A model generated the notes under the pieces. The model did not search any database, was not told the DNA's origin, and saw only the letters and a program-made list of their open reading frames with translations. The translations under genes and the position numbers were made by a program. From assembly GCA_903822545.1 (NCBI GenBank), contig CAIJPN010000017.1:124001-188000 (forward strand): a DNA stretch of 64,000 nucleotides, in the 5' to 3' direction. This document shows positions 53,503-62,559 of the stretch, piece after piece; the first letter of the stretch is position 1; the number at the start of each line of letters is the position of its first letter. The stretch comes from an uncultured Anaerolineae bacterium (GTDB lineage: Bacteria; Chloroflexota; Anaerolineae; Anaerolineales; Villigracilaceae).

Positions 53503-55503
53503 ATGCGAGTTGAAAATGGTTTCCATATGCCCCTAATTTTACAAAAAATAATAAAATTTATCTCATCTCACCTGCTTTTTTCTCTTATTCTTGTTGGATT
53601 TCTTCATAGCATGGTGTATGTCATCATGATTCCACCCTGGTGGAATCATGACGAAGCTGGGCATTTTGAGTATGTCTGGTTGGTTGCTCACAATTCTACC
53701 TGGCCGGATGTTGGAACCTTTGACCCATCCCTTCGTTCCCAAATTCGTGAATCTGCCCAGAAATCGGGTGAATTTGATGCCTTCGTGTATGGATTTCAAA
53801 GTCGCGCAGACAACCCAATGTTTATTGGGATTCCGCAAGTTGGCGAACTACCGCTGTATTATTTATTGGCATCCATTCCACTAAGGCTGGTGAGCGGAAG
53901 CGATGTTCTTGTCCAAATGTATGTTGTGCGTATTTTTTCAGCATTGCTGACAGCCTTGACATTATATTTTGCATGGCAAGGCGTTTCAGAAATATCCCCA
54001 CCAAAAGCCTGGATCGTCACCCTGTTTTTGGCATTGTTGCCGGGCTTTATCAACGCTATGGCATCGATTAATAGTGATGTAATCACCGGTTTAAGCGCAT
54101 CGATTTTTCTTTGGATGAGTATTCGGATTATGCGACGGGGGTTTTCTGGCGTAAATCTTTTTGTTTGGGCTATTTCCATCGTGTTGTGTTTTTATTCCAG
54201 GGAGATAACTCGAATCATCCTCCTTTTCGTTCCGATAATAATTTGGGGGCGTATCGCGAGCCTTCGGACGTTTGTGGTATCAATCAGCCTGGGAATGACC
54301 GCCATAGGGATTGCTGCGATCTTTTCCCTGACCACCACCGATGCTCAATATTGGTTTGTGTCACCCGCATCGAATACCCCGGTGCGGGTTGCCGATCCCC
54401 GTTCTCCATTTGGCAAAATGGCTTTGGCTTCTATGCCTGTAGAAAGCAATTTTGGGCAGGCTTTGCCCACCACATCCGTAAAACCACTTCGAAACAATAA
54501 GGTCACGTTTGGGTTTTGGATGTGGGCCGATAAACCGACAAATGCAAAAACCCCAATCCTCGAGAGCATAAACCGGACATCCGTCAGAAGGTTGTTCCAG
54601 AAAGTTAGCATTAGCACTACCCCGCAGTTTTATTCAGTACAGTTTATTGTTCCAGAAAATGTTGAGTATCTCGAAGTGCGTATTCCTTTTAACACAGAAA
54701 CAGTGGTGTACTATGATGGTTTTATCCTGACCAAGGGCCACTTTTCTGAAAATCCTCCCGCTTTTGATGATTCGACATTGTCTGGTGGCACCTGGGATGG
54801 CGTTGCTTTTACCAATATTATCCGAAATCCATCCGCAGAACAAAGCTGGCTCAATGTAAAACAGTCGGTGGAGAAATTCACCAGGCCCATACCCCTTTTG
54901 CGAAATCGGGTTTCCCTCTTACTTGCTACTTTTCAAGATTGGGATGCCTTTGGATATTATTATCCCCGTACGGCCAGCTGGCTTTTCCAAACTTTTTGGG
55001 GCCGCCCGGCAGCCGCGCAAATTCATCTTCCCGGGGAATTTACATATACCATTTTGCAACTTATAACCTTCGCATCTTTTATAGGAATGGGGATTATGCT
55101 GCCGAAGGTTTTAAGCTACCCGGCCAAAGAATTAATATTTTTGGGCCTATTCTGTATCCTGGTTTGGGGTGTTGTGGTTTTGCGAGGGGCGTGTGATTTA
55201 TTAAATGCAAGACTCATTCCCTGGGCGCGTTATGGGCTGCCTGCTTTTATCCCAACCGCCCTTTTCCTGTGCGTTGGCTGGCAGCGAATATTCAAGATTT
55301 TCCAGGTTCGGCTCCGCGCTCCAGATTTGGGGGCAAACCTGTTCAGCTCATTTATGATAACCCTTGCCCTGTTTGCTATTGGCGGAATTTGGGCGTTTTT
55401 TCATCCAACAGGCGACGGTTTGCAACAAGGATTATTATTATTTGCGCTAATTTTGATTGGCTATCAGATAATTTCCAGAATCAAAACATCTTTTGCGGAA
55501 TAA
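53503..55503 (+). CDS. DUF2142-like multi-pass membrane protein
   Basis: A protein of about 666 residues with some 11-12 membrane helices. The first external loop has IPPWWNHDEAGHFEYVWLV, matching the PPxxxxDExxHFxY pattern of DUF2142 and related GT-C glycosyltransferases. A beta-rich domain (about 280-480) is inserted between membrane halves. The start is ambiguous: ATG at 53503 or 53527, neither with a good ribosome site. Like the preceding gene it is AT-rich. The pair may build a surface glycan. Confidence 0.7.
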   Translation: MRVENGFHMPLILQKIIKFISSHLLFSLILVGFLHSMVYVIMIPPWWNHDEAGHFEYVWLVAHNSTWPDVGTFDPSLRSQIRESAQKSGEFDAFVYGFQSRADNPMFIGIPQVGELPLYYLLASIPLRLVSGSDVLVQMYVVRIFSALLTALTLYFAWQGVSEISPPKAWIVTLFLALLPGFINAMASINSDVITGLSASIFLWMSIRIMRRGFSGVNLFVWAISIVLCFYSREITRIILLFVPIIIWGRIASLRTFVVSISLGMTAIGIAAIFSLTTTDAQYWFVSPASNTPVRVADPRSPFGKMALASMPVESNFGQALPTTSVKPLRNNKVTFGFWMWADKPTNAKTPILESINRTSVRRLFQKVSISTTPQFYSVQFIVPENVEYLEVRIPFNTETVVYYDGFILTKGHFSENPPAFDDSTLSGGTWDGVAFTNIIRNPSAEQSWLNVKQSVEKFTRPIPLLRNRVSLLLATFQDWDAFGYYYPRTASWLFQTFWGRPAAAQIHLPGEFTYTILQLITFASFIGMGIMLPKVLSYPAKELIFLGLFCILVWGVVVLRGACDLLNARLIPWARYGLPAFIPTALFLCVGWQRIFKIFQVRLRAPDLGANLFSSFMITLALFAIGGIWAFFHPTGDGLQQGLLLFALILIGYQIISRIKTSFAE

Positions 55504-55509
55504 ACAAAC

Positions 55510-57012
55510 ATGACAGAACTCTCTCTTTTGGAATTACGCGACAGGCTGGATTCTGGCGAATGGACTTCGCGCCGCGCTGTGGAGTTTTACCTGGCCCGTA
55601 TCGAAAAACACGACCCGCAGCTGCGTTCCGTTATCGAAACCAACTCTGACGCCCTGGCAATCGCTGACGCTCTGGATTTGGAACGCGCCAACGGGCAGAT
55701 TCGCGGCCCGCTGCATGGGATTCCCATCCTGCTGAAAGAAAATATCGACACTGGCGACAAAATGCAGACTACTGCTGGTTCGCTCGCGCTAGAAGGTCAC
55801 ATTGCCCGGCGCGATGCCTTCCTGGTGGAGCAGCTGCGCAAGGCTGGGGCGGTGATTTTGGGCAAGACCAACCTTTCAGAGTGGGCAAACTTCCGCTCGC
55901 CCAGGTCAACTTCGGGATGGTCGAGCCGGGGCGGGCAGTGCCGCAACCCTTATGCGCTGGATCGTTCGCCGTGTGGCTCGTCGTCTGGGTCTGGGGCGGC
56001 GGTGGCGGCTAATTTCGCGGCGGCTGCTGTTGGCACGGAAACGGATGGGTCGGTAGTCTGCCCGTCGCAAACGAACGGGATTGTCGGGTTGAAACCCACC
56101 CTGGGGTTGGTATCACGCTCTGGGATTATCCCGATCGCTCACAGCCAGGATACTGCCGGGCCGATGACTCGTACCGTGATGGATGCGGCTATCCTGCTTG
56201 GGGCGATGACTGGCTTCGATGAACGGGATGCGGCCACAGGGCGGTTAAAAGAAACCGTCGAAACGGATTACACCCGTTTTCTCGATAAAAACGGCTTAAA
56301 CGGTGCCAGGATTGGGGTTTCCAGAAACTTTATTGGCCCCGATGAAAGAGTTAAGCGTGTCTTTGAGCAGGCGATTGAAGTTATCAAAGGCCTTGGCGCG
56401 GAGATTATTGACCCGGCCAATGTGGATAACGAGGAAAAATATAGCAAAAGCGAGCTTGAAGTGCTGCTGTATGAGTTCCAGGCGGATGTGGATGCGTATC
56501 TGGCGGAGCACCTGAACATCAAGCTACGCTCGATGAAGGAGATTGTTGCGTATAACAAGCAAGAGCGGGCGCGCGTGATGCCGTTTTTTGGGCAGGAGTA
56601 TATGGAGCAGGCCATTAAGAAAGGCCCGCTGACGCAGAAAAAGTATCTGGCGGCGCTGGAGAAGGATGTTCGGCTCTCGCGCAAGGGCATTGATGATGTG
56701 CTGGCTGCGCACAAGCTGGATGCGCTGATTGCGCCGACCGGCGGCCCGGCCTGGACGATTGATCTGGTGAATGGGGATCATCACGTTGCGGGCGGGTTTT
56801 CCACGGCTGCGGCGGTGGCGGGGTATCCGCACATCACCGTGCCGATGGGGTATGTGTTTGGGCTGCCGGTGGGGCTGTCGTTTTTCGGCCCGGCCTGGTC
56901 GGATGGGCGGATGCTGAAGTTTGCCTATGCCTTCGAGCAGGCTACGCTGGTGCGCAAGCCACCGCAATTCTTGCCAACGGTGGATTTGTCGGCACCAGAG
57001 ACAAGCTGGTAG
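55510..57012 (+). CDS. amidase (amidase-signature family)
   Basis: An enzyme of 500 residues. Catalytic Lys in GIPILLKENIDTG, cis-Ser and nucleophile Ser in CGSSSGSGAAVAANF plus GTETDGSVVCPS. This Ser-cisSer-Lys triad defines the amidase-signature family (amidases, GatA, 6-aminohexanoate hydrolases). The long helical middle (VLLYEFQADVDAYLAEHL) matches standalone amidases rather than GatA. No signal peptide. It begins 6 nt after the DUF2142-like gene but has clearly higher GC. The substrate is unknown. Confidence 0.9.
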   Translation: MTELSLLELRDRLDSGEWTSRRAVEFYLARIEKHDPQLRSVIETNSDALAIADALDLERANGQIRGPLHGIPILLKENIDTGDKMQTTAGSLALEGHIARRDAFLVEQLRKAGAVILGKTNLSEWANFRSPRSTSGWSSRGGQCRNPYALDRSPCGSSSGSGAAVAANFAAAAVGTETDGSVVCPSQTNGIVGLKPTLGLVSRSGIIPIAHSQDTAGPMTRTVMDAAILLGAMTGFDERDAATGRLKETVETDYTRFLDKNGLNGARIGVSRNFIGPDERVKRVFEQAIEVIKGLGAEIIDPANVDNEEKYSKSELEVLLYEFQADVDAYLAEHLNIKLRSMKEIVAYNKQERARVMPFFGQEYMEQAIKKGPLTQKKYLAALEKDVRLSRKGIDDVLAAHKLDALIAPTGGPAWTIDLVNGDHHVAGGFSTAAAVAGYPHITVPMGYVFGLPVGLSFFGPAWSDGRMLKFAYAFEQATLVRKPPQFLPTVDLSAPETSW

Positions 57013-57298
57013 TGGATTTTGCCACAGTGACGCGGAGCGCGGAGTTTTTTGTTTTCCCTGTGGCGGTTTTTCCTCCTGGTGGGATTTTTCACAAAATCAC
57101 AATATTCTGACCTTTTTGGTTACATTTCTCATTACTTTTGTCACTCATTTTTACTTGGGGATTTGAATAACATTAAGGGAGATTTTCATCAGGAACCCGC
57201 CGAACCGCGAAGGGCGCGAAGAATGCCAAGATTTTTAAGGTTTTCCTTTGCGTTCTTCGTAAACCTGGCGGTTGGATAAAAGGCTTTGAGAAACCAGT
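57013..57298. repeat. two dispersed-repeat elements in the amidase-hypA spacer
   Basis: First, GCCACAGTGACGCGGAG...CCCTGTGGC (about 57019-57067). Second, AACCGCGAAGGGCGCGAAGAA with inverted partner CTTTGCGTTCTTCG...GGCGGTT (about 57200-57276). Both belong to the CACAGAGACGCAAAG type of dispersed palindromes. No gene is seen here. Confidence 0.6.
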
Positions 57299-57640
57299 AT
57301 GCACGAACTTGCCGTTGCCGAAAGCATCCTTGAAATCGCCGTTCGCCACGCCAAAGGCCAGAACGCCCAAAAAATCACGGATTTATATATCGTGATGGGT
57401 GCCTGGTCGAGCGTGGTGGATGATTCGCTCCAGTTTCACTGGGATTTGCTCAGCGATGGCACCATCGCCAAAGGCGCGATCCTGCACTTCAAGCGTATCC
57501 CGGTCGAACTGCTCTGCCTCGACTGTGGACAATCCTACGCTCCCTCCAGCCGCGATTTGCTTTGCCCGAAGTGCGAAAGCGTGAAAATCAAAGTCAAGAC
57601 AGGCGAGGAGTTTTTCCTCGAAGCGATTGAAGTGGAATGA
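57299..57640 (+). CDS. hypA: HypA nickel-insertion protein
   Basis: A protein of 113 residues. MHELAVAESIL provides the N-terminal nickel-binding Met-His-Glu. The zinc ribbon is CLDCGQSYAPSS...LLCPKC (two CxxC). HypA delivers nickel to the large subunit of [NiFe] hydrogenase with HypB. It begins the maturation cluster. No structural hydrogenase gene is in the window. Confidence 0.93.
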   Translation: MHELAVAESILEIAVRHAKGQNAQKITDLYIVMGAWSSVVDDSLQFHWDLLSDGTIAKGAILHFKRIPVELLCLDCGQSYAPSSRDLLCPKCESVKIKVKTGEEFFLEAIEVE

Positions 57641-57650
57641 AAACAAAACC

Positions 57651-57740
57651 AGTACACAGATGAAACAGATTTCACGGATTTACACGGATAGAGCATTAAA
57701 AAATCCGTGTTTTTCCGCGTCATCCGTCTAATCCGTGCCC
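57651..57740. repeat. complete CACGGATT palindrome
   Basis: Left arm 57651-57690 (GTACACAGATG...TTACACGGATA) and right arm 57704-57740 (TCCGTGTTTTTCCGCG...ATCCGTGCCC). Confidence 0.75.
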
Positions 57741-57752
57741 AAAAGGTTTTTT

Positions 57753-57911
57753 ATGCCCACCCTCCGCCTCCGCCACCCCCAAACCCCCCGCCCGACGCGC
57801 AAACGTGCCCCGCTCCGCAAACCGCGCCTCGAATCCCTCCCTATCCCCGAAAAACGCCCGGCAAACTTCCTTCTTTTCTCATTCATCTTGACCCCAATTT
57901 CCAAAAACTGA
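57753..57911 (+). CDS. possible small basic protein between hypA and hypB
   Basis: A 52-codon frame (MPTLRLRHPQTPRPTRKRAP to LTPISKN), rich in Arg and Pro, with an AAAAGG 6 nt before the ATG. No family recognised. It starts with the same ATGCCCA context as hypB and lies between two palindromic repeats, so it may be a chance frame. Confidence 0.25.
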   Translation: MPTLRLRHPQTPRPTRKRAPLRKPRLESLPIPEKRPANFLLFSFILTPISKN

Positions 57912-57929
57912 CCCATGAAAACCCATAAA

Positions 57930-58047
57930 ACCACGGAGACACCGAGTACACGGAGAAAAAGCCTTACAAACTCCGTGCTCTCCGTGTCTCCGTGGTGAAA
58001 ATCTTAAATCTTTACCCGTGTTCATCTGCGTAATCCGTGTTTTCCGT
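57930..58047. repeat. CACGGAG palindrome plus CCGTG tail
   Basis: ACCACGGAGACACCGAG...(57930-57955) pairs with CTCCGTGTCTCCGTGGT (57971-57996). A tail with GTGTTCATCTGCGTAATCCGTGTTTTCCG follows (58018-58047). Confidence 0.7.
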
Positions 58048-58067
58048 ATCCCAAAGGTTTTGAACCT

Positions 58068-58715
58068 ATGCCCAACCGTATCCCCGTCGTAGAAAAAATC
58101 CTCTCCGCCAACGACCGCCTGGCCGCCGAAAACCGCGCCCGCTTCGATGCCGCCGGAGTCTTCGCCATCAACATCATGGCCTCGCCCGGCGCGGGCAAGA
58201 CCTCCCTCATCGAAAAGACCGTCGCTGCGCTCAAAGACCGCCTGCGCATCGGCATGATCAACGGCGACATCGCCACCAGCTTCGACGCCGACCGAGCCGC
58301 CGCCGCGGGAGCCGCTGCCGTCCAGATCAACACCGGCGGCGACTGCCACCTCGACGCCGTCATGCTCCAATCCGCCCTGCCGCAGCTCGACCTCTCGGCC
58401 CTCGACCTGGTCATCGTCGAAAACGTCGGCAACCTGGTCTGCCCCGCCGAATTCGCCCTCGGCACCCACAAAAGCATCCTGGTTGCCTCCATCCCCGAAG
58501 GCGACGACAAACCCTACAAATACCCCGGCATGTATCGCGGCGTCGACGCCGTTGTCATCAACAAAATCGACCTGCTCCCATACGTCCCCTTCCGCCTCGA
58601 CTTCTTCAAAAAAGGCATCGAAGCCCTCAACCCCGGCGTCACGCAATTCGAACTTTCCTGCCGCACCGGCGAAGGCCTCGAACCCTGGCTCAACTGGCTC
58701 CTCGCGCAGGCATGA
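58068..58715 (+). CDS. hypB: HypB GTPase for nickel insertion
   Basis: A protein of 215 residues. P-loop MASPGAGKTSLIEKT, then NGDIATSFDADRA, GGDCHLDAVM (metal Cys-His), ENVGNLVCPAEF (third metal Cys) and NKIDLLPYV (guanine site). The N-terminal CxxCGC high-affinity nickel site and His-rich stretch of other HypB proteins are absent. It provides GTP-driven nickel transfer with HypA. Its stop overlaps the hypF start (ATGA). Confidence 0.94.
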   Translation: MPNRIPVVEKILSANDRLAAENRARFDAAGVFAINIMASPGAGKTSLIEKTVAALKDRLRIGMINGDIATSFDADRAAAAGAAAVQINTGGDCHLDAVMLQSALPQLDLSALDLVIVENVGNLVCPAEFALGTHKSILVASIPEGDDKPYKYPGMYRGVDAVVINKIDLLPYVPFRLDFFKKGIEALNPGVTQFELSCRTGEGLEPWLNWLLAQA

Positions 58716-61036
58716 ACGGTCTCTCCATCCACATCACCGGCATTGTCCAGGGTGTCGGCTTCCGCCCCTTTATCTACAACCTCGCCATGCGGCATCACCT
58801 CACCGGCTGGGTCAAAAATACCTCGGCGGGGGTTGATATTTTGGTGGATGGGGATGACTCAGACCTCTACGACTTTCTCCAGGCCATCGAGCGGGATGCC
58901 CCTCCCCTGGCTCGCATCAACCGGATCGAATCCGCCCCTCAGCTTGCTACCGGCTTCAAACTTTTCACCATCCTCGAATCGGAATCCATCCCCTCCGCCT
59001 TCCAGCCCATCTCCCCCGACATCGCCACCTGCCCCGACTGCCTGCGCGAACTCAACGACCCCGCCGACAGGCGCTACCGCTACCCGTTCATCAACTGCAC
59101 CAACTGCGGCCCGCGCTTCACCATCATCCAGGACATCCCCTACGACCGCCCGCTGACCACCATGTCCGGCTTCAAAATGTGCCCCGACTGCGAAGCCGAA
59201 TACACCGACCCGACCAATCGCCGTTTCCACGCCCAGCCAATCGCCTGTCCCCAATGCGGCCCAAAACTCTGGCTGGAGGAGTTCCCCGCCAACAAAACCG
59301 GCCGTTCGGTGCTGATTACAGTCGGCGAAGATGGTCTCCAGCGCGCCCGCAAACTGCTCGCGGAGGGGAAAATCGTCGCCATCAAAGGCCTGGGCGGCTT
59401 CCACCTGGCCTGTGATGCCTCCAACCCCGAAGCTGTTGCCGAACTTCGTAGCCGCAAACTGCGCGTGGATAAACCTTTCGCCCTGATGATGCCCGACCTC
59501 GAAACGGTCAAACGCCACTGCGAAGTTTCTCCCGCCGAAGCCGAACTGCTCCAATCCCCGGCCCGCCCGATTGTCCTCCTCCATCGCCGCCCCGAAGCAA
59601 AAATCTCTGCCGAAGTCGCTCCCGGCCAAAACACCCTCGGTGTCATGCTGCCTTACACCCCGCTTCATCATCTCCTTTTCTCTTCATCGCTTCAATCTTT
59701 CGAACTTCCAACCCTCGTCTTAACAAGTGGCAACCTCTCCGACGAACCCATCTGCACCGATAACATCGACGCCCGCACCCGTCTGGCCCCCCTCGCCGAT
59801 GCCTTCCTCATGCATGACCGCGATATCCACATTCGCACCGATGACTCGGTTGTCCGCATCATCCCCAATTACCAATCTCCAATTACCATTTACCCAATCC
59901 GCCGCTCGCGTGGCTATTCTCCCTTCCCCGTCCACCTCCCCTGGGATGTGGCCCCCGTCCTCGCCACCGGGGCCGAACTCAAAAACACCTTCTGCATCAC
60001 CAACGGCAACTACGCTTTTCTCAGCCACCACATCGGCGACCTGGAAAACTACGAAACGCTCCAATCCTTCGAGCAGGGCGTGGCGCACTTCGAAAAACTC
60101 TTCCGTGTCCAGCCCGTTGCTATCGCCTGTGATATGCACCCTAATTATTTAGCAACTCGTTACGCTCAGGAACGCGCCCAATCCACCAATTACCAATTAC
60201 CAATTACCCAAATCCAGCACCACCACGCCCACATCGCCGCCTTGATGGCCGAACACGGCCTGGATGGTTCGCATCCCGTCATCGGCGTGGCATTTGACGG
60301 AACCGGCTACGGGACAGATTCTGCCATTTGGGGTGGGGAATTCCTCGTGGCGGATTATTCCAGCTTCGAGCGCGCCGCCCACCTGGAATATTTCCCCCTC
60401 CCCGGCGGGGATGCTGCCACCCGCCGCCCCTCCCGCACCGCCCTGGGATTGCTCCACACCCTCGGCATTGACTGGGACGACGCCCTCCCCACCCACGCTG
60501 ACCTGTGCTACGAAGACCGAACCGCCCTGCGCGCCCAACTGGAACATAAAATCAACACCCCGCTCACCTCCAGCATGGGCCGCCTGTTCGACGCCGCTGC
60601 CGCGTTGGCGGGTGTCCGCCAACAGGTCAATTACGAAGCCCAGGCGGCGATTGAGTTCGAGGTACTGGCGGATCCTGACGAACGAGGTCTCTATGAGTTC
60701 AGTCATCAATCATCAGTAATCAGTCCGCAGGCTGCGGTGGAATCTCTTATTGCTGATGTTCTCGCTGGCGTTCCCCTCCCCAAAATCTCCGCCCGCTTCC
60801 ACAACGGACTGGCCCAAATGGTGCTGGATACCTGTCTTCGCCTGGGAGAAAAATACGATCTGTCAGAAGTGGCGCTTTCGGGCGGCGTGTGGCAGAATAT
60901 GACTTTGCTGACCAAAACCCTGAAATTGCTCGAAAAAAGCGCTTTTACGGTGTATATTCATCATCAAGTCCCCGCAAACGATGGCGGATTGGCTTTAGGT
61001 CAGGCAGCAATAGCTGGTTATCGGTTGAAAGGTTAG
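58712..61036 (+). CDS. hypF: HypF carbamoyltransferase with repeat insertions
   Basis: A protein of 774 residues. Acylphosphatase domain (1-90, GIVQGVGFRPFIYNLA). Two zinc fingers (CPDCLRE...CTNCGPRF and CPDCEAEY...CPQCGPKL). YrdC-like domain (about 205-390). Kae1-like domain with QHHHAHIAALMAEH, VAFDGTGYG and ALSGGVWQNM. HypF makes carbamoyl-AMP and passes it to HypE for the cyanide ligands of the active-site iron. Three short in-frame segments are encoded by dispersed simple repeats (59865-59898, 60186-60210, 60699-60724), and the stop lies in a fourth (61029-61087). All domain motifs remain present, so it may still be functional. Confidence 0.92.
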   Translation: MNGLSIHITGIVQGVGFRPFIYNLAMRHHLTGWVKNTSAGVDILVDGDDSDLYDFLQAIERDAPPLARINRIESAPQLATGFKLFTILESESIPSAFQPISPDIATCPDCLRELNDPADRRYRYPFINCTNCGPRFTIIQDIPYDRPLTTMSGFKMCPDCEAEYTDPTNRRFHAQPIACPQCGPKLWLEEFPANKTGRSVLITVGEDGLQRARKLLAEGKIVAIKGLGGFHLACDASNPEAVAELRSRKLRVDKPFALMMPDLETVKRHCEVSPAEAELLQSPARPIVLLHRRPEAKISAEVAPGQNTLGVMLPYTPLHHLLFSSSLQSFELPTLVLTSGNLSDEPICTDNIDARTRLAPLADAFLMHDRDIHIRTDDSVVRIIPNYQSPITIYPIRRSRGYSPFPVHLPWDVAPVLATGAELKNTFCITNGNYAFLSHHIGDLENYETLQSFEQGVAHFEKLFRVQPVAIACDMHPNYLATRYAQERAQSTNYQLPITQIQHHHAHIAALMAEHGLDGSHPVIGVAFDGTGYGTDSAIWGGEFLVADYSSFERAAHLEYFPLPGGDAATRRPSRTALGLLHTLGIDWDDALPTHADLCYEDRTALRAQLEHKINTPLTSSMGRLFDAAAALAGVRQQVNYEAQAAIEFEVLADPDERGLYEFSHQSSVISPQAAVESLIADVLAGVPLPKISARFHNGLAQMVLDTCLRLGEKYDLSEVALSGGVWQNMTLLTKTLKLLEKSAFTVYIHHQVPANDGGLALGQAAIAGYRLKG
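59865..59898. repeat. CCAATTA-type repeat inside hypF, copy 1
   Basis: CCAATTACCAATCTCCAATTACC..., translated as NYQSPITIYP before the conserved RRSRGYSPFPV. Confidence 0.65.
60186..60210. repeat. CCAATTA tandem repeat inside hypF, copy 2
   Basis: Three CCAATTA units in a row, translated as TNYQLPIT just before QHHHAHIA. Confidence 0.7.
60699..60724. repeat. ATCAGTA-type repeat inside hypF, copy 3
   Basis: TCAGTCATCAATCATCAGTA... translated as FSHQSSVISPQ, in the linker before the last Kae1 helices. Confidence 0.6.
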
Positions 61037-61087
61037 ATGGTTGGAAAGTAAACATACTAACTAACCATCCCACCTTTCAACCATCAA
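61029..61087. repeat. GGTTAGATGG palindrome at the hypF end
   Basis: GGTTAGATGGTTGGAAAG with inverted partners ACTAACCATC and CTTTCAACCATC. The hypF stop codon TAG lies in the left arm. Confidence 0.6.
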
Positions 61088-61103
61088 ACTATCGGAGGTT
61101 CCC

Positions 61104-61376
61104 ATGTGCTTAGGCGTACCCGGAAAAATTGTTGACATTTACGACTCTAACAGCCTGAAAATGGCCAAAGTGGATTTCGGCGGCGGCGTGCTGCGCGAAA
61201 CCTGCCTTGAATACGTTCCCGAAGCTAAAGTGGGTGATTACACCGTCATCCACGTTGGCTTTGCGCTGAATCTCCTCAGCGAGCAGGAAGCCATGGACAC
61301 GCTGGAACTGCTGCGCCAGGTGGCGAACATCGAGGAAGAGATTGGGCCGGGGGCAGATAATGAGATAATGAGATAA
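61104..61376 (+). CDS. hypC: HypC/HupF maturation chaperone
   Basis: A protein of 90 residues. [12 protein letters not shown] gives the essential Cys2. [20 protein letters not shown] is typical of the family. HypC carries the iron centre with HypD and hands it to the large subunit. The last residues (DNEIMR) and stop are encoded by a GATAATGA tandem repeat. GGAGG lies before the ATG. Confidence 0.95.
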   Translation: MCLGVPGKIVDIYDSNSLKMAKVDFGGGVLRETCLEYVPEAKVGDYTVIHVGFALNLLSEQEAMDTLELLRQVANIEEEIGPGADNEIMR

Positions 61377-61420
61377 TGAGAATTTCTCATTTCCCTTTCT
61401 CTTCTCACTTCTTATCCCCT
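61355..61420. repeat. GATAATGA tandem repeat at the hypC end
   Basis: Three GATAATGA units (61356-61379) with a pyrimidine-rich inverted partner (TTCTCATTTCCC...CTTATCCC) up to about 61418. Confidence 0.65.
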
Positions 61421-61434
61421 CTCTTTCAACTCCT

Positions 61435-62517
61435 ATGGAATTCACCACCCCCTTCCGCGATGCCGACCTTGTCCGTGGCGTCCTCGCCGAAATCCGCCGC
61501 ACGGTTACCCGCCCCTGGGTGCTGATGGAAATCTGCGGCGGGCAGACGCACTCGATCGTGCGCCACGGCCTCGACCAGCTCCTGCCCCCGGAGATTGAAC
61601 TCGTCCACGGGCCGGGCTGCCCCGTGTGCGTCACCCCGCTCGAGCAGATTGACCGCGCCCTGGCAATTGCCGCCCGCCCCGAGGTGATTTTCACCTCCTA
61701 CGGCGATATGCTGCGTGTCCCCGGCTCGGATCGCGACCTGTTCTCCATCCGCGCCTCGGGCGGGGATGTGCGCGTGGTTTACTCGCCGTTGGATGCCGTT
61801 AAAATCGCGCAGGAAAACCCATCCAAACAGGTGGTTTTCTTCGCCATCGGCTTCGAGACCACCGCCCCGCCCAACGTGATGGCCGTTTTGCAGGCCAAAG
61901 CCCTCGGGCTGGAAAATTTCTCGGTACTGGTCTCGCATGTCCGCGTGCCGCCCGCCATCCATGCCATTTTGGGGTCACCATCCAACCGTGTGCAGGGATT
62001 TTTGCTGGCTGGGCACGTCTGTTCGATTATGGGCTACTGGGAATACCCCGAACTGGCCGAAAAATACCGCGTCCCGATGGTGGTGACCGGTTTCGAGCCG
62101 CTCGACCTCGTAAACGGGATCCTGGCTACAGTTCGGTTGCTCGAAGCGGGAAAAGTCGAAGTGGCGAATGGGTATACGCGGCTGGTCACGTTCGAGGGCA
62201 ACAAATCCGCCCAGAAAATCATCAACCAGGTTTTTATGGAATGCGACCGCCCCTGGCGCGGTATCGGCGTTATCCCGATGAGCGGCTGGAGCCTGCGCCC
62301 CGAGTTTGACGCTTTCAATGCCGAAAAACGCTTCGACGTGGCTGACATCGCTCCCAAAGAGTCGCTGCTGTGTATCGCCGGGCAAATCATGCAGGGACAG
62401 AAAAAACCGCATGACTGCCCCGCCTTTGGCCGTGAATGCACCCCCGAGCACCCCCTCGGCGCGACGATGGTTTCATCCGAAGGGGCTTGCGCGGCGTATT
62501 ACAAGTACGGACGGTAG
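61435..62517 (+). CDS. hypD: HypD Fe(CN)2CO assembly protein
   Basis: A protein of 360 residues. Cys motifs [27 protein letters not shown] and the C-terminal [4Fe-4S]/thiol region [12 protein letters not shown]...[11 protein letters not shown], with SFET-type [10 protein letters not shown]. HypD is the scaffold where the iron receives its cyanide and CO ligands together with HypC. It follows hypC after 58 nt. Confidence 0.95.
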   Translation: MEFTTPFRDADLVRGVLAEIRRTVTRPWVLMEICGGQTHSIVRHGLDQLLPPEIELVHGPGCPVCVTPLEQIDRALAIAARPEVIFTSYGDMLRVPGSDRDLFSIRASGGDVRVVYSPLDAVKIAQENPSKQVVFFAIGFETTAPPNVMAVLQAKALGLENFSVLVSHVRVPPAIHAILGSPSNRVQGFLLAGHVCSIMGYWEYPELAEKYRVPMVVTGFEPLDLVNGILATVRLLEAGKVEVANGYTRLVTFEGNKSAQKIINQVFMECDRPWRGIGVIPMSGWSLRPEFDAFNAEKRFDVADIAPKESLLCIAGQIMQGQKKPHDCPAFGRECTPEHPLGATMVSSEGACAAYYKYGR

Positions 62518-62559
62518 CGCAAATCTACAGACTTGCGCCACTCCAAAAGTGAGCCTCCT

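Noticed and set aside
60186-60210. CRISPR-like or microsatellite array from the tandem CCAATTA units
   Set aside because: Units of 7 nt without spacers, only three copies, and inside an intact hypF frame.
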